Assembly: GCA_964540575.1 (NCBI GenBank)
Contig: CAZINI010000024.1
Span: 1-43,660, forward strand
Source of the DNA: UMGS1889 sp964540575
GTDB lineage: Bacteria > Bacillota > Clostridia > Oscillospirales > Ruminococcaceae
Reading direction: 5' to 3'
Length of the DNA stretch: 43,660 bases
The number at the start of each line of letters is the position of its first letter. Within the stretch, counting starts at the first letter, position 1. Positions 26,258 to 33,719 of this stretch are shown piece by piece. The notes under the pieces are model-generated. The model had not been told where the DNA came from. It was given only the letters and a program-made list of their open reading frames with translations, and did no database searches. A program made the position numbers and the translations under genes.

Positions 26258-26522
26258 TGTATTTACTATACGATTATCCATAACGCAAAATGTACAACTT
26301 TAACAATAGATATTCACAAATTTATGAATGTGAACTCGCGTCGCTTCATTCTATATTTACAATTCAGAAACAGTATCAGCTATAATTATTGCCAAACTAT
26401 AATTATCATATCAACAGGAATGATCGATAATCATCCGGAACGATACGAAATAATCTTATCAAACTGCACAAAATATATTCATAGAACAGTTTTTTCTATT
26501 TAGTTAAAGCCATCAGTAATCG
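26258..26522. other. AT-rich intergenic stretch without a convincing gene
   Basis: Between the helicase promoter and the HTH-gene operator. It is AT-rich, with CTATAATTAT at 26380-26389 and again at 26397-26406, but no ribosome site, RNA hairpin of note or coding frame with support. Confidence 0.5.
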
Positions 26523-26566
26523 TGTGCAATTTTGCATACCAATTTTGTGAATAAAAGTGGTATAAT
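26523..26566 (+). promoter_or_regulatory. Operator and extended -10 promoter of the HTH gene
   Basis: TGTGCAATTTTGCATACCA (26523-26541) is followed by TGG-TATAAT (-10 at 26561-26566) with no good -35. The same 19-mer with one change lies at the same 38-base distance before the -10 of the FHA-led operon. Confidence 0.75.
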
Positions 26567-26620
26567 TTAAAATAATTTAAAAGTATGCGTTTACCGATCA
26601 TTTTGGAAGGGAGGATATAT

Positions 26621-27049
26621 ATGCCGGAAATTTTCGGAAATATGAGAACTATTGATCTGGAAGCAGAGTTGAAAAATTCGGAAGAATTCAATGAAGAGCT
26701 GATACGGCAAAATGCACCGCCAAAATTCTATGAGGTTATCGACAGAATCCTTAACCAAAAAGGAATGAAGCGTTCCGACCTGATACACGGTCTGAACTTC
26801 GACCGTAATTACGGGTATCAGATCCTGAACGGAACCAGAATACCGACCAAGCAGCATATCATAGCTATCGGGTTTTATCTCGGCATGTCATTTGAGCAGA
26901 TACAGGAGATGCTCAAAATATGCGGACGTGAGGTGTTATATGTCCGAAACCTCAGCGATGCAAAGGTCATATACGCCTTGGAGCATAATTACACTTACGA
27001 GCAGGCAGTCGAATTTATCTGGGGCAAAGAATATCCTGAAATACATTGA
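26621..27049 (+). CDS. Small helix-turn-helix regulator of the phospho-signalling cluster
   Basis: 142 aa. The middle (about 45-100) has an XRE-like helix-turn-helix: FYEVIDRILNQKGMKRSDLI, HGLNFDRNYGYQILNGTRIP, then TKQHIIAIGFYLGMSFEQIQ. The C-terminus (LSDAKVIYALEHNYTYEQAV) is helical and not recognised. The ATG at 26621 follows GGAAGGGAGG; twelve codons further upstream are rejected. Single-gene unit with its own terminator, lying divergent from the helicase and just before the FHA operon. Because the same operator precedes both this gene and that operon, it is the prime candidate for the factor binding there (inference); operator in the place of the -35 box could mean activation. Confidence 0.8.
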   Translation: MPEIFGNMRTIDLEAELKNSEEFNEELIRQNAPPKFYEVIDRILNQKGMKRSDLIHGLNFDRNYGYQILNGTRIPTKQHIIAIGFYLGMSFEQIQEMLKICGREVLYVRNLSDAKVIYALEHNYTYEQAVEFIWGKEYPEIH

Positions 27050-27054
27050 TTTTT

Positions 27055-27096
27055 AAAAAGCATGGGATAAAAATTCCGTGCTTTTTGTCGTTTTTA
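27055..27096 (+). terminator. Terminator of the HTH gene
   Basis: AAAAAGCATGG (27055-27065) pairs with CCGTGCTTTTT (27076-27086, one wobble), followed by GTCGTTTTT. Confidence 0.85.
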
Positions 27097-27103
27097 GGGA
27101 AAT

Positions 27104-27147
27104 TGTGCAAATTTGCATACCATTATTTTTGTGCTGTATGCTATAAT
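27104..27147 (+). promoter_or_regulatory. Operator and extended -10 promoter of the FHA-led operon
   Basis: TGTGCAAATTTGCATACCA (27104-27122) contains the perfect palindrome TGCAAATTTGCA. TATAAT is at 27142-27147 after TGC (extended -10). Spacing from operator start to -10 is 38 bases, identical to the promoter at 26523-26566. The leader then holds a GGGGAAG/CTTCCCC pair (27160-27166, 27203-27209). Confidence 0.78.
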
Positions 27148-27237
27148 TATCATTAGTTTGGGGAAGTATATGGCAATGAAAACGCCGATAAATAACTTGA
27201 TCCTTCCCCACACATATAATTGAAAGGGTTGACTTTT

Positions 27238-27852
27238 ATGAAACAATGTGCAAACGGTCATATTTTTGACGAAAAAATGTACGACAGCTGTCCGTACTGC
27301 AACGATAAGGGCAATCTCGGCACACGTCCCTTGGATAACGGCGGAGGACCCGCATTTCCCAAGACAACTGCACTGGAAATGCCCGGCAGCTCAAGCTCTC
27401 CCGCATTTCCGAAAACAGAACCGCTCGTTAAGCCTGAGCCTAAGCCCGACGCTGCTGCACCTAAGGTAAAGAAGGAAATGGGCGTAACAGTTGCACTGAA
27501 TGTCACAGATTCGGGTATCAATCCCCTGAGAGGCTGGCTGGTAGCCGTTTCGGGCGATAAAGCAGGAATTGCTTTCACCATTCACAGCGAAAAGAATTTC
27601 ATAGGCAGAGGTCAGAATTTCGATATTGACCTTTCCTTTGACAGAGCCGTTTCCAAGGAAGGCGATGCGGTTATCTCATATGATGCGAGAAACAGAAAGT
27701 TCTATCTTTCGCTGCTTTCGGGAAAGAACAATGTTTATTACAATGACAGTATCCTTCTTACACCTATCGAGTTGTCAGATTATGATACTATTGAAATAGG
27801 TTCGACCAAGCTGGTATTCAGAAGCTTCTGCAATGCCGAATTTACATATTAA
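27238..27852 (+). CDS. Zinc-ribbon-like FHA-domain protein
   Basis: 204 aa, no signal peptide, so cytoplasmic. A short N-terminal Cys/His cluster (CANGHIF, SCPYC; Cys4, Cys18, Cys21) is followed by a Pro/Thr-rich stretch with GPAFPKTTALE and SPAFPKTEPLV, a repeated PAFPKT motif that could be a kinase target. Residues about 98-200 form an FHA-like domain (GWLVAVSGDKAGIAF, FIGRGQNFDI). The Gly-Arg is present, but the Ser-x-x-His of phosphothreonine readers is replaced by SKEGDAV, so binding may differ. ATG at 27238 with GAAAGGG upstream. First gene of the cluster; by analogy with GarA-type proteins, it may be switched by phosphorylation (inference). Confidence 0.83.
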   Translation: MKQCANGHIFDEKMYDSCPYCNDKGNLGTRPLDNGGGPAFPKTTALEMPGSSSSPAFPKTEPLVKPEPKPDAAAPKVKKEMGVTVALNVTDSGINPLRGWLVAVSGDKAGIAFTIHSEKNFIGRGQNFDIDLSFDRAVSKEGDAVISYDARNRKFYLSLLSGKNNVYYNDSILLTPIELSDYDTIEIGSTKLVFRSFCNAEFTY

Positions 27853-27858
27853 TGCATT

Positions 27859-28644
27859 ATGGGAAATGAATTTAAGATTTCCGTATTCTTTGACGACAGT
27901 GATGTAACTGCAGTATCTATCGGAAACATACAGCATCAGGGCAAAAGAGATTATCAGGAGGACAGCTTCGGATATACTTCTCTTGAGCAGGATGAGGTAT
28001 ATGACAAGGGCTTTATTGCGGTCGTTTCCGACGGTATGGGCGGTATGTCAAACGGTGATGAGATCAGCCGATACGCAGTTTCTGCTATGCTGGAAATGCG
28101 TGATCAGACGGATAAGATGACGCCTGTGCATATCCGCTTCACTCAGATGCTCAATAGGATAAACGATGCTGTCGTAAACAAAGGTACAGGCGGCGGTGCT
28201 ACCATATGTGCGGTTTTCTGTACACAAAACGGCATTTTCTGGTGCTCTTCGGGTGACAGCAGAATATATCTGAAAAGGGATAAGACTCTGACACAGCTGA
28301 GCCGTGATTTTGATTATATGGATATTCTGCTTGACAGAGTTATTGACGGCGAGATCAGTATGGAAGAAGCACTGAATGACCCTCAGAAGGATAATCTGGC
28401 TGCTTATGTGGGATTGAACGAAAAGCTCTCTCCCGATGTAAACATAAGACCCTTTATCCCCTGCAAAGGCGACAGGCTGCTTATATGCAGTGATGGCGTT
28501 TATAATGCGATACCCGGCGACGAATTATCACAGATCCTTACTCTCCAGGCACAGGACAGTGCTGATGAGATACGCCGGTCTATATTAAGGAAAAATTATG
28601 ATAATCAGGATAACTTTACTGCTGTTGTCTTAGAGTTTTCCTGA
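27859..28644 (+). CDS. PP2C-family protein Ser/Thr phosphatase (soluble)
   Basis: 261 aa, cytoplasmic. PP2C metal-binding motifs in order: YQEDSFG (Asp35), VVSDGMGGMSNG (Asp58), SSGDSRIYL, ICSDGVYNAI and DNQDNFTAVVLEF. It removes phosphate from Ser/Thr, the expected counterpart of the LRR kinases in the same cluster. It follows the FHA gene by six bases; the ATG at 27859 has a weak ribosome site, so translation is probably coupled. Confidence 0.92.
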   Translation: MGNEFKISVFFDDSDVTAVSIGNIQHQGKRDYQEDSFGYTSLEQDEVYDKGFIAVVSDGMGGMSNGDEISRYAVSAMLEMRDQTDKMTPVHIRFTQMLNRINDAVVNKGTGGGATICAVFCTQNGIFWCSSGDSRIYLKRDKTLTQLSRDFDYMDILLDRVIDGEISMEEALNDPQKDNLAAYVGLNEKLSPDVNIRPFIPCKGDRLLICSDGVYNAIPGDELSQILTLQAQDSADEIRRSILRKNYDNQDNFTAVVLEFS

Positions 28645-28661
28645 GATTTGGAGGAAAGATT

Positions 28662-29918
28662 ATGAAAATATTCAAGAAAATAGCAGCATTATTCACTGCT
28701 GTATGCATTTCGGTCAGCTGCCTGTGCATATCTGCTTCGGCTTCGGCAGTAAGCGATGCAGCAAACAGTGTAGTATTTGTAGCATCGACCTATGGCAGCG
28801 GCACGGGATTTGCTGTTGGAAAAACCGGAGAAAACGTTGAGTACATTGTTACAAACTCTCACGTTGTTTCCGATGACGGCAATTTTAAGGAAATCGTAGT
28901 ATATTTCTCAGCAAAGGCAAACAAGTATATGATACCCGAAGTGTATTATATCGACCCTGTAAAGGATATATGCGTACTCAAGCTTCCCGAACCTACTGCC
29001 GAAAGAAAGCCTATCAGCTTATGCTTATCAAATGAGGTCAATGTCGGCGATACCGTATACGCCCTCGGTTATCCCGATTACGGCTCAACCGGTCAGAATT
29101 ATGAAACTATGGATACCTCCGACCTGATGCTTACTAAGGGTATCGTATCCAAGAAAACAAGAGTAAACTTTACCAGCAGCGTGGGCATTGACGCTATCAT
29201 GAGTGACGTTCAGATCTCCTACGGAAACTCCGGCGGACCTATGGTCAACGAAAACGGTGCGGTAATAGGTATTAATACTTATACAACTGCCGATGCTTCC
29301 CCTATTGCAGAAGGTGCTTTTGCTATCACTTCAGATGACCTTATCAAGGCACTTAACGCTGCCGGTGCACCTTATGAAATGTATGGTGATGCAGCTGCTC
29401 CCGCAGAAACAGATGGCGAAGGAAATGCCGAAGAGGTCATCGCTGAACCTGAAACAGAAAACAATAACACAACTGTTATCATTGTAATTGCTGCAGCAGC
29501 AGTTATTGCTGTGGCAGTGATCGTTATTATCATTGCTTCAGGCAAAAAGAATAAGAATACAAACAATGCTCCCGCTCAGAGTGCAGCACCTGCACCCGCT
29601 TCCGGAACAGCATCTATCATCTGTGTAAGCGGTACACTCAACGGACAGCAGTTTGCTGTCGGCGAGAGGATCGTAATAGGCAGAAACCCCGAAAAATGTT
29701 CGGTATGCTACCCCGTAAACACAAACGGCATTTCGGGAGTACACTGCGAGATCAGAAAGAGCGGCTCAAGCTACGAGATAATGGACTGCGGCTCAAGCTA
29801 CGGAACATTCCTCGGCAGCGGTCAGAAGCTTAATTCCAATTCTCCCGTACAGATCACAAACGGTACATATTTCTATCTTGGAAACCGTGACCAGATGTTT
29901 CAGTTCAAAATCGACTGA
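28662..29918 (+). CDS. Membrane-anchored trypsin-like protease with cytoplasmic FHA domain
   Basis: 418 aa. Signal peptide at 1-29 (ends ISASASA). The protease domain (about 30-235) has the catalytic triad His67 (VTNSHVV), Asp102 (PVKDICVLKL) and Ser190 (YGNSGGPMV), i.e. HtrA/trypsin-type without a PDZ domain. A linker and one membrane segment (271-293, valine/isoleucine-rich) follow, then a canonical FHA domain (317-418) with VIGRNPEKC and SGVHCEI (Ser358, His361). The protease faces outside and the phospho-reader inside, so a phosphorylated partner could recruit or gate it, or cleavage outside could be read inside (inference). GGAGG precedes the ATG; 17 bases after the first PP2C gene. Confidence 0.92.
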   Translation: MKIFKKIAALFTAVCISVSCLCISASASAVSDAANSVVFVASTYGSGTGFAVGKTGENVEYIVTNSHVVSDDGNFKEIVVYFSAKANKYMIPEVYYIDPVKDICVLKLPEPTAERKPISLCLSNEVNVGDTVYALGYPDYGSTGQNYETMDTSDLMLTKGIVSKKTRVNFTSSVGIDAIMSDVQISYGNSGGPMVNENGAVIGINTYTTADASPIAEGAFAITSDDLIKALNAAGAPYEMYGDAAAPAETDGEGNAEEVIAEPETENNNTTVIIVIAAAAVIAVAVIVIIIASGKKNKNTNNAPAQSAAPAPASGTASIICVSGTLNGQQFAVGERIVIGRNPEKCSVCYPVNTNGISGVHCEIRKSGSSYEIMDCGSSYGTFLGSGQKLNSNSPVQITNGTYFYLGNRDQMFQFKID

Positions 29919-29939
29919 TAATTATGAATGGAGCAAAAT

Positions 29940-31280
29940 ATGATAATTGATTGTGCAAAATACAGCGGCTGCGGCGGACATAACATCAACGAGGATTCAG
30001 TTTTCTGCGGCAGGGACCTGTTTATAGTTGCTGACGGTCTTGGCGGTCATGGAAATGGCAGCCAGGCATCGTCGGCAGCGGTCGAATATATCAGCAGCAA
30101 TTATCACGGCAATATATCGGTCGAGGAGATCACTCGTATCCTTGAAGGGGCAAATGCCGAGGTCAACAGCCTTGACAACGGTTCCAGAACCACTGCTGCA
30201 GCTGCGTTCTTCACAGATGATTCGCTTCGCTTTGCAAATGTTGGTGACAGCCGAGTATACTATTTCCGCAAAAACAAAATCATTGCAATGACAAAGGATC
30301 ATTCCGTTTGTCAGGCATCTGTTGATATGGGCGAAATGTCCTTTGAGGATATTCGCAGCAACGGTGACCGTTCTCGGCTGCTTAAGGTCTTGGGAAATGA
30401 TCCTCAGCTGAACCTTAAAAAGCTGTATGAACCCATAGAAGTTATGGACGGCGATGCTTTCATTATATGCAGCGATGGTTTCTGGGAATATGTACACGAG
30501 CGTGAAATGGAAGCAGACCTGCTGAAGGCTGAAAATGCCGAAATGTGGATGCGGACTATGCTCAAGCGTCATCTGCTCCGATCTGAAAATAACGGCGACA
30601 ATTATTCGGTAATATGCGGAATTATTCGTTCGGATAAAAAGCCGTCCGAACCTGTTTTTGATATTCCAAATACAATAGCAATTGATTCCCCTGAAAAGCC
30701 TGCTCAAAGCATAAGAAGCACTATTATGATCGCCGCTGTTATAATAATCTTTTTGGCAGTCGTTTATCTGTCACTGAGATTTTTGGGAAATTCAGGCGAA
30801 AAGCCTGCGGGCACAAACATACCCGGTAATGATGAGGTAACTGTTCAGACGGAAAATTCCGATGGACTCGAAAGTGACACTTCTTCGGACGGCTTCGATG
30901 AAGACCCGTTCAGCGAACCGGAGGAAACCTCCGTATGCGAAACCGAAACAGATCCTCCGGCAAAATCGGCAACTATCTCCGCTACGGAAAAAGCTTCCGA
31001 AACCGCTGTCTGTGAAACCGAAACATCTGCACAGACAAAATCGGAAGCCACCACTGTTACGGAAAAAGCTTCCGAAACCTCTGTCTGTGAAACCGAAACA
31101 GCTGCACAGACAAAACCGGAAACCACTGCCGTTACGGAAAAAGCCTCCGAAACCTCTGTCTGCGAAACCGATACAATTTCACAGACGGAAACTTCCGAAG
31201 AAACCTCAACAAATGCAACAACCGAAATAAGTACCGACAGTACCCACGGTGCAATTCAGAGTATTCCGGGAAATACCTAA
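29940..31280 (+). CDS. Membrane PP2C-type phosphatase with Cys-containing repeat tail
   Basis: 446 aa. The phosphatase domain (about 1-230) has INEDSVF, VADGLGGHGNG, FANVGDSRVYYF, ICSDGFWEY and NNGDNYSVICG. One membrane segment (about 260-283) is followed by an outside tail. Residues about 329-430 contain three full and one partial 25-residue repeat beginning ETSVCETET and ending TEKAS, each with one Cys. The start ATG at 29940 has GGAG seven bases upstream; ATG 29928 lacks a site. Topology: catalytic part inside, Thr/Glu-rich repeat outside, like the kinases. The Cys repeats could form disulfides or wall contacts (inference). Partner of the LRR kinase whose gene follows. Confidence 0.9.
   Translation: MIIDCAKYSGCGGHNINEDSVFCGRDLFIVADGLGGHGNGSQASSAAVEYISSNYHGNISVEEITRILEGANAEVNSLDNGSRTTAAAAFFTDDSLRFANVGDSRVYYFRKNKIIAMTKDHSVCQASVDMGEMSFEDIRSNGDRSRLLKVLGNDPQLNLKKLYEPIEVMDGDAFIICSDGFWEYVHEREMEADLLKAENAEMWMRTMLKRHLLRSENNGDNYSVICGIIRSDKKPSEPVFDIPNTIAIDSPEKPAQSIRSTIMIAAVIIIFLAVVYLSLRFLGNSGEKPAGTNIPGNDEVTVQTENSDGLESDTSSDGFDEDPFSEPEETSVCETETDPPAKSATISATEKASETAVCETETSAQTKSEATTVTEKASETSVCETETAAQTKPETTAVTEKASETSVCETDTISQTETSEETSTNATTEISTDSTHGAIQSIPGNT
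30924..31223 (+). repeat. 75-bp in-frame tandem repeat in the PP2C tail
   Basis: Units begin at 30924, 30999 and 31074, with a degenerate fourth from 31149. Each encodes 25 residues with the pattern E-T-S/A-V-C-E-T-E/D-T. The repeat sits in the predicted outside tail. Confidence 0.9.
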
Positions 31281-31298
31281 TGAAAGCAGGGCTTTTTA

Positions 31299-33548
31299 AT
31301 GATAGAAATAAACAATAAACGGCTTTGTGAATGTTGTTTTGCTGAAACCGACTCCGAAACCTGTCCTCACTGCGGATATAACCCAAATACATATATCTGC
31401 GATCCTGCCGTGCTTCCCTGCGGAAGTATTCTTATGGGAAAATATATAGTGGGATTGGTCATAGGCAAGGGCGGATTCGGCATTACATACAAGGCATATG
31501 ATATAAACGCACAAAAGGTTGTCGCTATCAAGGAATATTACCCCAATGGACTTGCAAACCGAACAGCCGGAAATCCTACTATAACCGTATCAACCGCTGA
31601 AGATGCCAATATTTTCCGCATCGGTTCCGAAAAATTCTATAACGAAGCAAGGCTGGTTTCAAAATTCAACGGTAATCCGGGAATAGTCAGCGTTTACGAA
31701 TTTTTCTATGAGAATGACACGGTGTATTTTACTATGGAATACCTTAACGGTAAGTCATTGAAAAAATATATCGATGAAAATGGCGTTCTCAGTGAGGGGC
31801 AGACCGTGTATATAGCAAACTGTGTATCAGCAGCTTTGCTTGCGGCACACAGCATAAACGTATTGCACCGTGATATTTCACCTGATAATATTATGATATG
31901 CAACGACGGTACGGTAAAGCTCATCGATTTCGGTGCGGCAAGGCAGATCACGCTGGAAGGCTCTCAGAATTTTTCCGTAATACTTAAACAGGGCTTTGCT
32001 CCCCTGGAACAGTATCAGAAAAAAGGCAAACAGGGTCCTTGGACAGATATTTATTCATTGGGTGCAACGCTTTATTATGCACTTACAAGGGATACCATCG
32101 ATGATCCGATGTCACGAATGGATGACGATTCGGATCTTGAGTCCAACAAATACGGAATCAGTCAGCCGCTTTTTGATATTATCCGCAAAGCTACTATGCT
32201 TAAAACCGCTGAAAGATACGGCGACATATTTATGTTCAAAAACGCTCTTTCAGCGGTAAATATAGTTCCTGTTCCGCTTGTTACATCAGCAGAAATTGAA
32301 GCTTCTGTTCCTGAACATCGTACCGCTCAGCCTTATGCTGCTTCAGCTGCGTATAAATCGCAGAAAAAGAACTCTGAGCCTGAAAATTACACGAAGCCGA
32401 TCGAGGAAAGCATTCCTTCCAAAACTGATGCAGTGTCTGCTGCTCCCGTTGCAGCTTCGGACAATGTAGCGGCAAATAATGTAAATAAGACTAATCGGAT
32501 AATAATCATTGCTGCGGCTGCAGTTATTGCGGTGGCACTTATCACAGTATCTATCATACTGCTCGGCAAAAAAGCTCCCGATGATGACCCAAGCACTGCA
32601 CAGGCAAGCACATCTCAATCAGAAGCAGCCGATACAACAAGCAAAGTGACCCAACCTCCCAAACAGGAAACCGAAAAGAAAACCACTACTACCCCGCCCA
32701 CCGAAAAGGAGACCGAAAAAACTACCACCACCCCACCGCCCACCGAAAAGGAAACCGAAAAAACAACAACTACTGCCGCCCCTGACGGAGTCAAAGAGGT
32801 AACGATCGGCGGAAAGAAGTTTGATGTTAACAGCACACGTCTTGACCTTAAGAATATGAATCTCAAAAATGGGGACATTGAAGATCTTAAGTATATGGAA
32901 AAGCTTATAAGTGTCGATCTCAGCAATAATCAGCTTACGGATATTTCCGTACTGAAAAACAATTCCCGGTTACAGGACATATGTGCTGACAACAATAAAA
33001 TCACCGACATTTCCTTCATGGCTGATTTGAAAAAGCTTGAAAAAATTTCTTTGAACAAGAATAATATCAGCGATATTTCGGTATTCAGGAATCTTCCGCA
33101 GATAAAAGGTATATGGCTGGAGGAAAATAATGTTTTCGATATTTCTCCGCTGGCAGGCTGTAGAAATCTTGAAGAGGTTGGCTTGAGCGAAAACGGCGGT
33201 TTCTCGGATATTTCTGTGTTTAAAGGTATGTCGAAGATAAAATATCTGCATCTCGGTTCAGAAAACATCACGGATATTTCGGCATTGTCCACCTGCACTG
33301 CATTAAAGGAAGTTTATCTTTACAACAATCATATAACCGACTTTTCTCCTCTGACAAAGTTGAAGAATCTTCAGATCGTTTGTCTGAACAACAATTGCAT
33401 ATTTACAGACAAGATCGCTTCAACTCTTTTCGGAATGAAAGTTGATATAAAGCTTGAACTTTACGAAAATGGCATCACGGACGAAATAGCTTTAGCACTG
33501 AGCCAAAATATTTATTCTACCGATGGAAAAGGTATGATCTATTACTAA
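31299..33548 (+). CDS. Receptor-like Ser/Thr kinase: zinc ribbon, kinase, TM, LRR
   Basis: 749 aa. N-terminal zinc ribbon (CECCF...CPHCGY, 10-26). Kinase domain about 48-320: glycine loop GKGGFG (56-61), Lys78 in VAIKEYY, HRDISPDN (190-197), IDFGAAR (DFG 210-212), and APLEQ in place of APE (234-238). A disordered stretch, a membrane segment (401-423), a Thr/Pro/Glu linker with two PTEKETEK units (about 445-495), then leucine-rich repeats (about 513-702) of the LxxLxNNxITDISxL (internalin/SDS22-like) type. Kinase inside, LRR outside: a receptor kinase. All catalytic residues look intact. Ends at the ACTAAT repeat and MITE-like palindrome; its paralogue is convergent. Confidence 0.95.
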   Translation: MIEINNKRLCECCFAETDSETCPHCGYNPNTYICDPAVLPCGSILMGKYIVGLVIGKGGFGITYKAYDINAQKVVAIKEYYPNGLANRTAGNPTITVSTAEDANIFRIGSEKFYNEARLVSKFNGNPGIVSVYEFFYENDTVYFTMEYLNGKSLKKYIDENGVLSEGQTVYIANCVSAALLAAHSINVLHRDISPDNIMICNDGTVKLIDFGAARQITLEGSQNFSVILKQGFAPLEQYQKKGKQGPWTDIYSLGATLYYALTRDTIDDPMSRMDDDSDLESNKYGISQPLFDIIRKATMLKTAERYGDIFMFKNALSAVNIVPVPLVTSAEIEASVPEHRTAQPYAASAAYKSQKKNSEPENYTKPIEESIPSKTDAVSAAPVAASDNVAANNVNKTNRIIIIAAAAVIAVALITVSIILLGKKAPDDDPSTAQASTSQSEAADTTSKVTQPPKQETEKKTTTTPPTEKETEKTTTTPPPTEKETEKTTTTAAPDGVKEVTIGGKKFDVNSTRLDLKNMNLKNGDIEDLKYMEKLISVDLSNNQLTDISVLKNNSRLQDICADNNKITDISFMADLKKLEKISLNKNNISDISVFRNLPQIKGIWLEENNVFDISPLAGCRNLEEVGLSENGGFSDISVFKGMSKIKYLHLGSENITDISALSTCTALKEVYLYNNHITDFSPLTKLKNLQIVCLNNNCIFTDKIASTLFGMKVDIKLELYENGITDEIALALSQNIYSTDGKGMIYY

Positions 33549-33674
33549 TACTAATACTAATCACCCATTAATCACGGGAATCTCTCGGCGTAAAAACCCA
33601 TAAACAAAACTGTTTTCAACAGTTTTAAGCTTCTTTACGCCGATTTCTTCTCCGTGATTTAAATGGTGTTTAGT
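33544..33674. repeat. MITE-like nested palindrome at the end of the kinase gene
   Basis: ACTAAT is repeated three times (33544-33561, the first overlapping the stop codon). From 33556 to 33674 nested inverted arms occur: ACTAATCACCC...AATCACGG with CCGTGATT...TGGTGTTTAGT (imperfect), TCGGCGTAAA (33585-33594) with TTTACGCCGA (33634-33643), AAAACTGTT with AACAGTTTT (33606-33614, 33618-33626). Longer than a terminator needs; could be a small mobile or structured element. Confidence 0.6.
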
Positions 33675-33684
33675 ATAAACAAAT

Positions 33685-33716
33685 ATCCCGCTGCCGAGCA
33701 TTATCGGCGGCGGGAT
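33685..33716. terminator. Bidirectional terminator between the convergent kinase genes
   Basis: ATCCCGC-T-GCCGA (33685-33697) with TCGGC-G-GCGGGAT (33704-33716) form a strong GC stem with A/T-rich flanks on both sides (AAAT, TTTATT). The T-runs are short, so its efficiency is uncertain. Confidence 0.75.
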
Positions 33717-33719
33717 TTA

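Noticed and set aside
26132..26503. Plus-strand frame of up to 123 codons across the helicase start and the AT-rich gap
   Set aside because: Begins inside the helicase gene on the other strand and has no ribosome site.
26380..27153. CTATAATTAT-type repeats at 26380, 26397 and 27141
   Set aside because: AT-rich and mostly -10-like; only the copy at 27141 sits at a supported promoter.
30924..31223. Possible CRISPR-like array
   Set aside because: The 75-bp periodicity is in frame, without repeat-spacer alternation, and encodes the tail of the PP2C protein.
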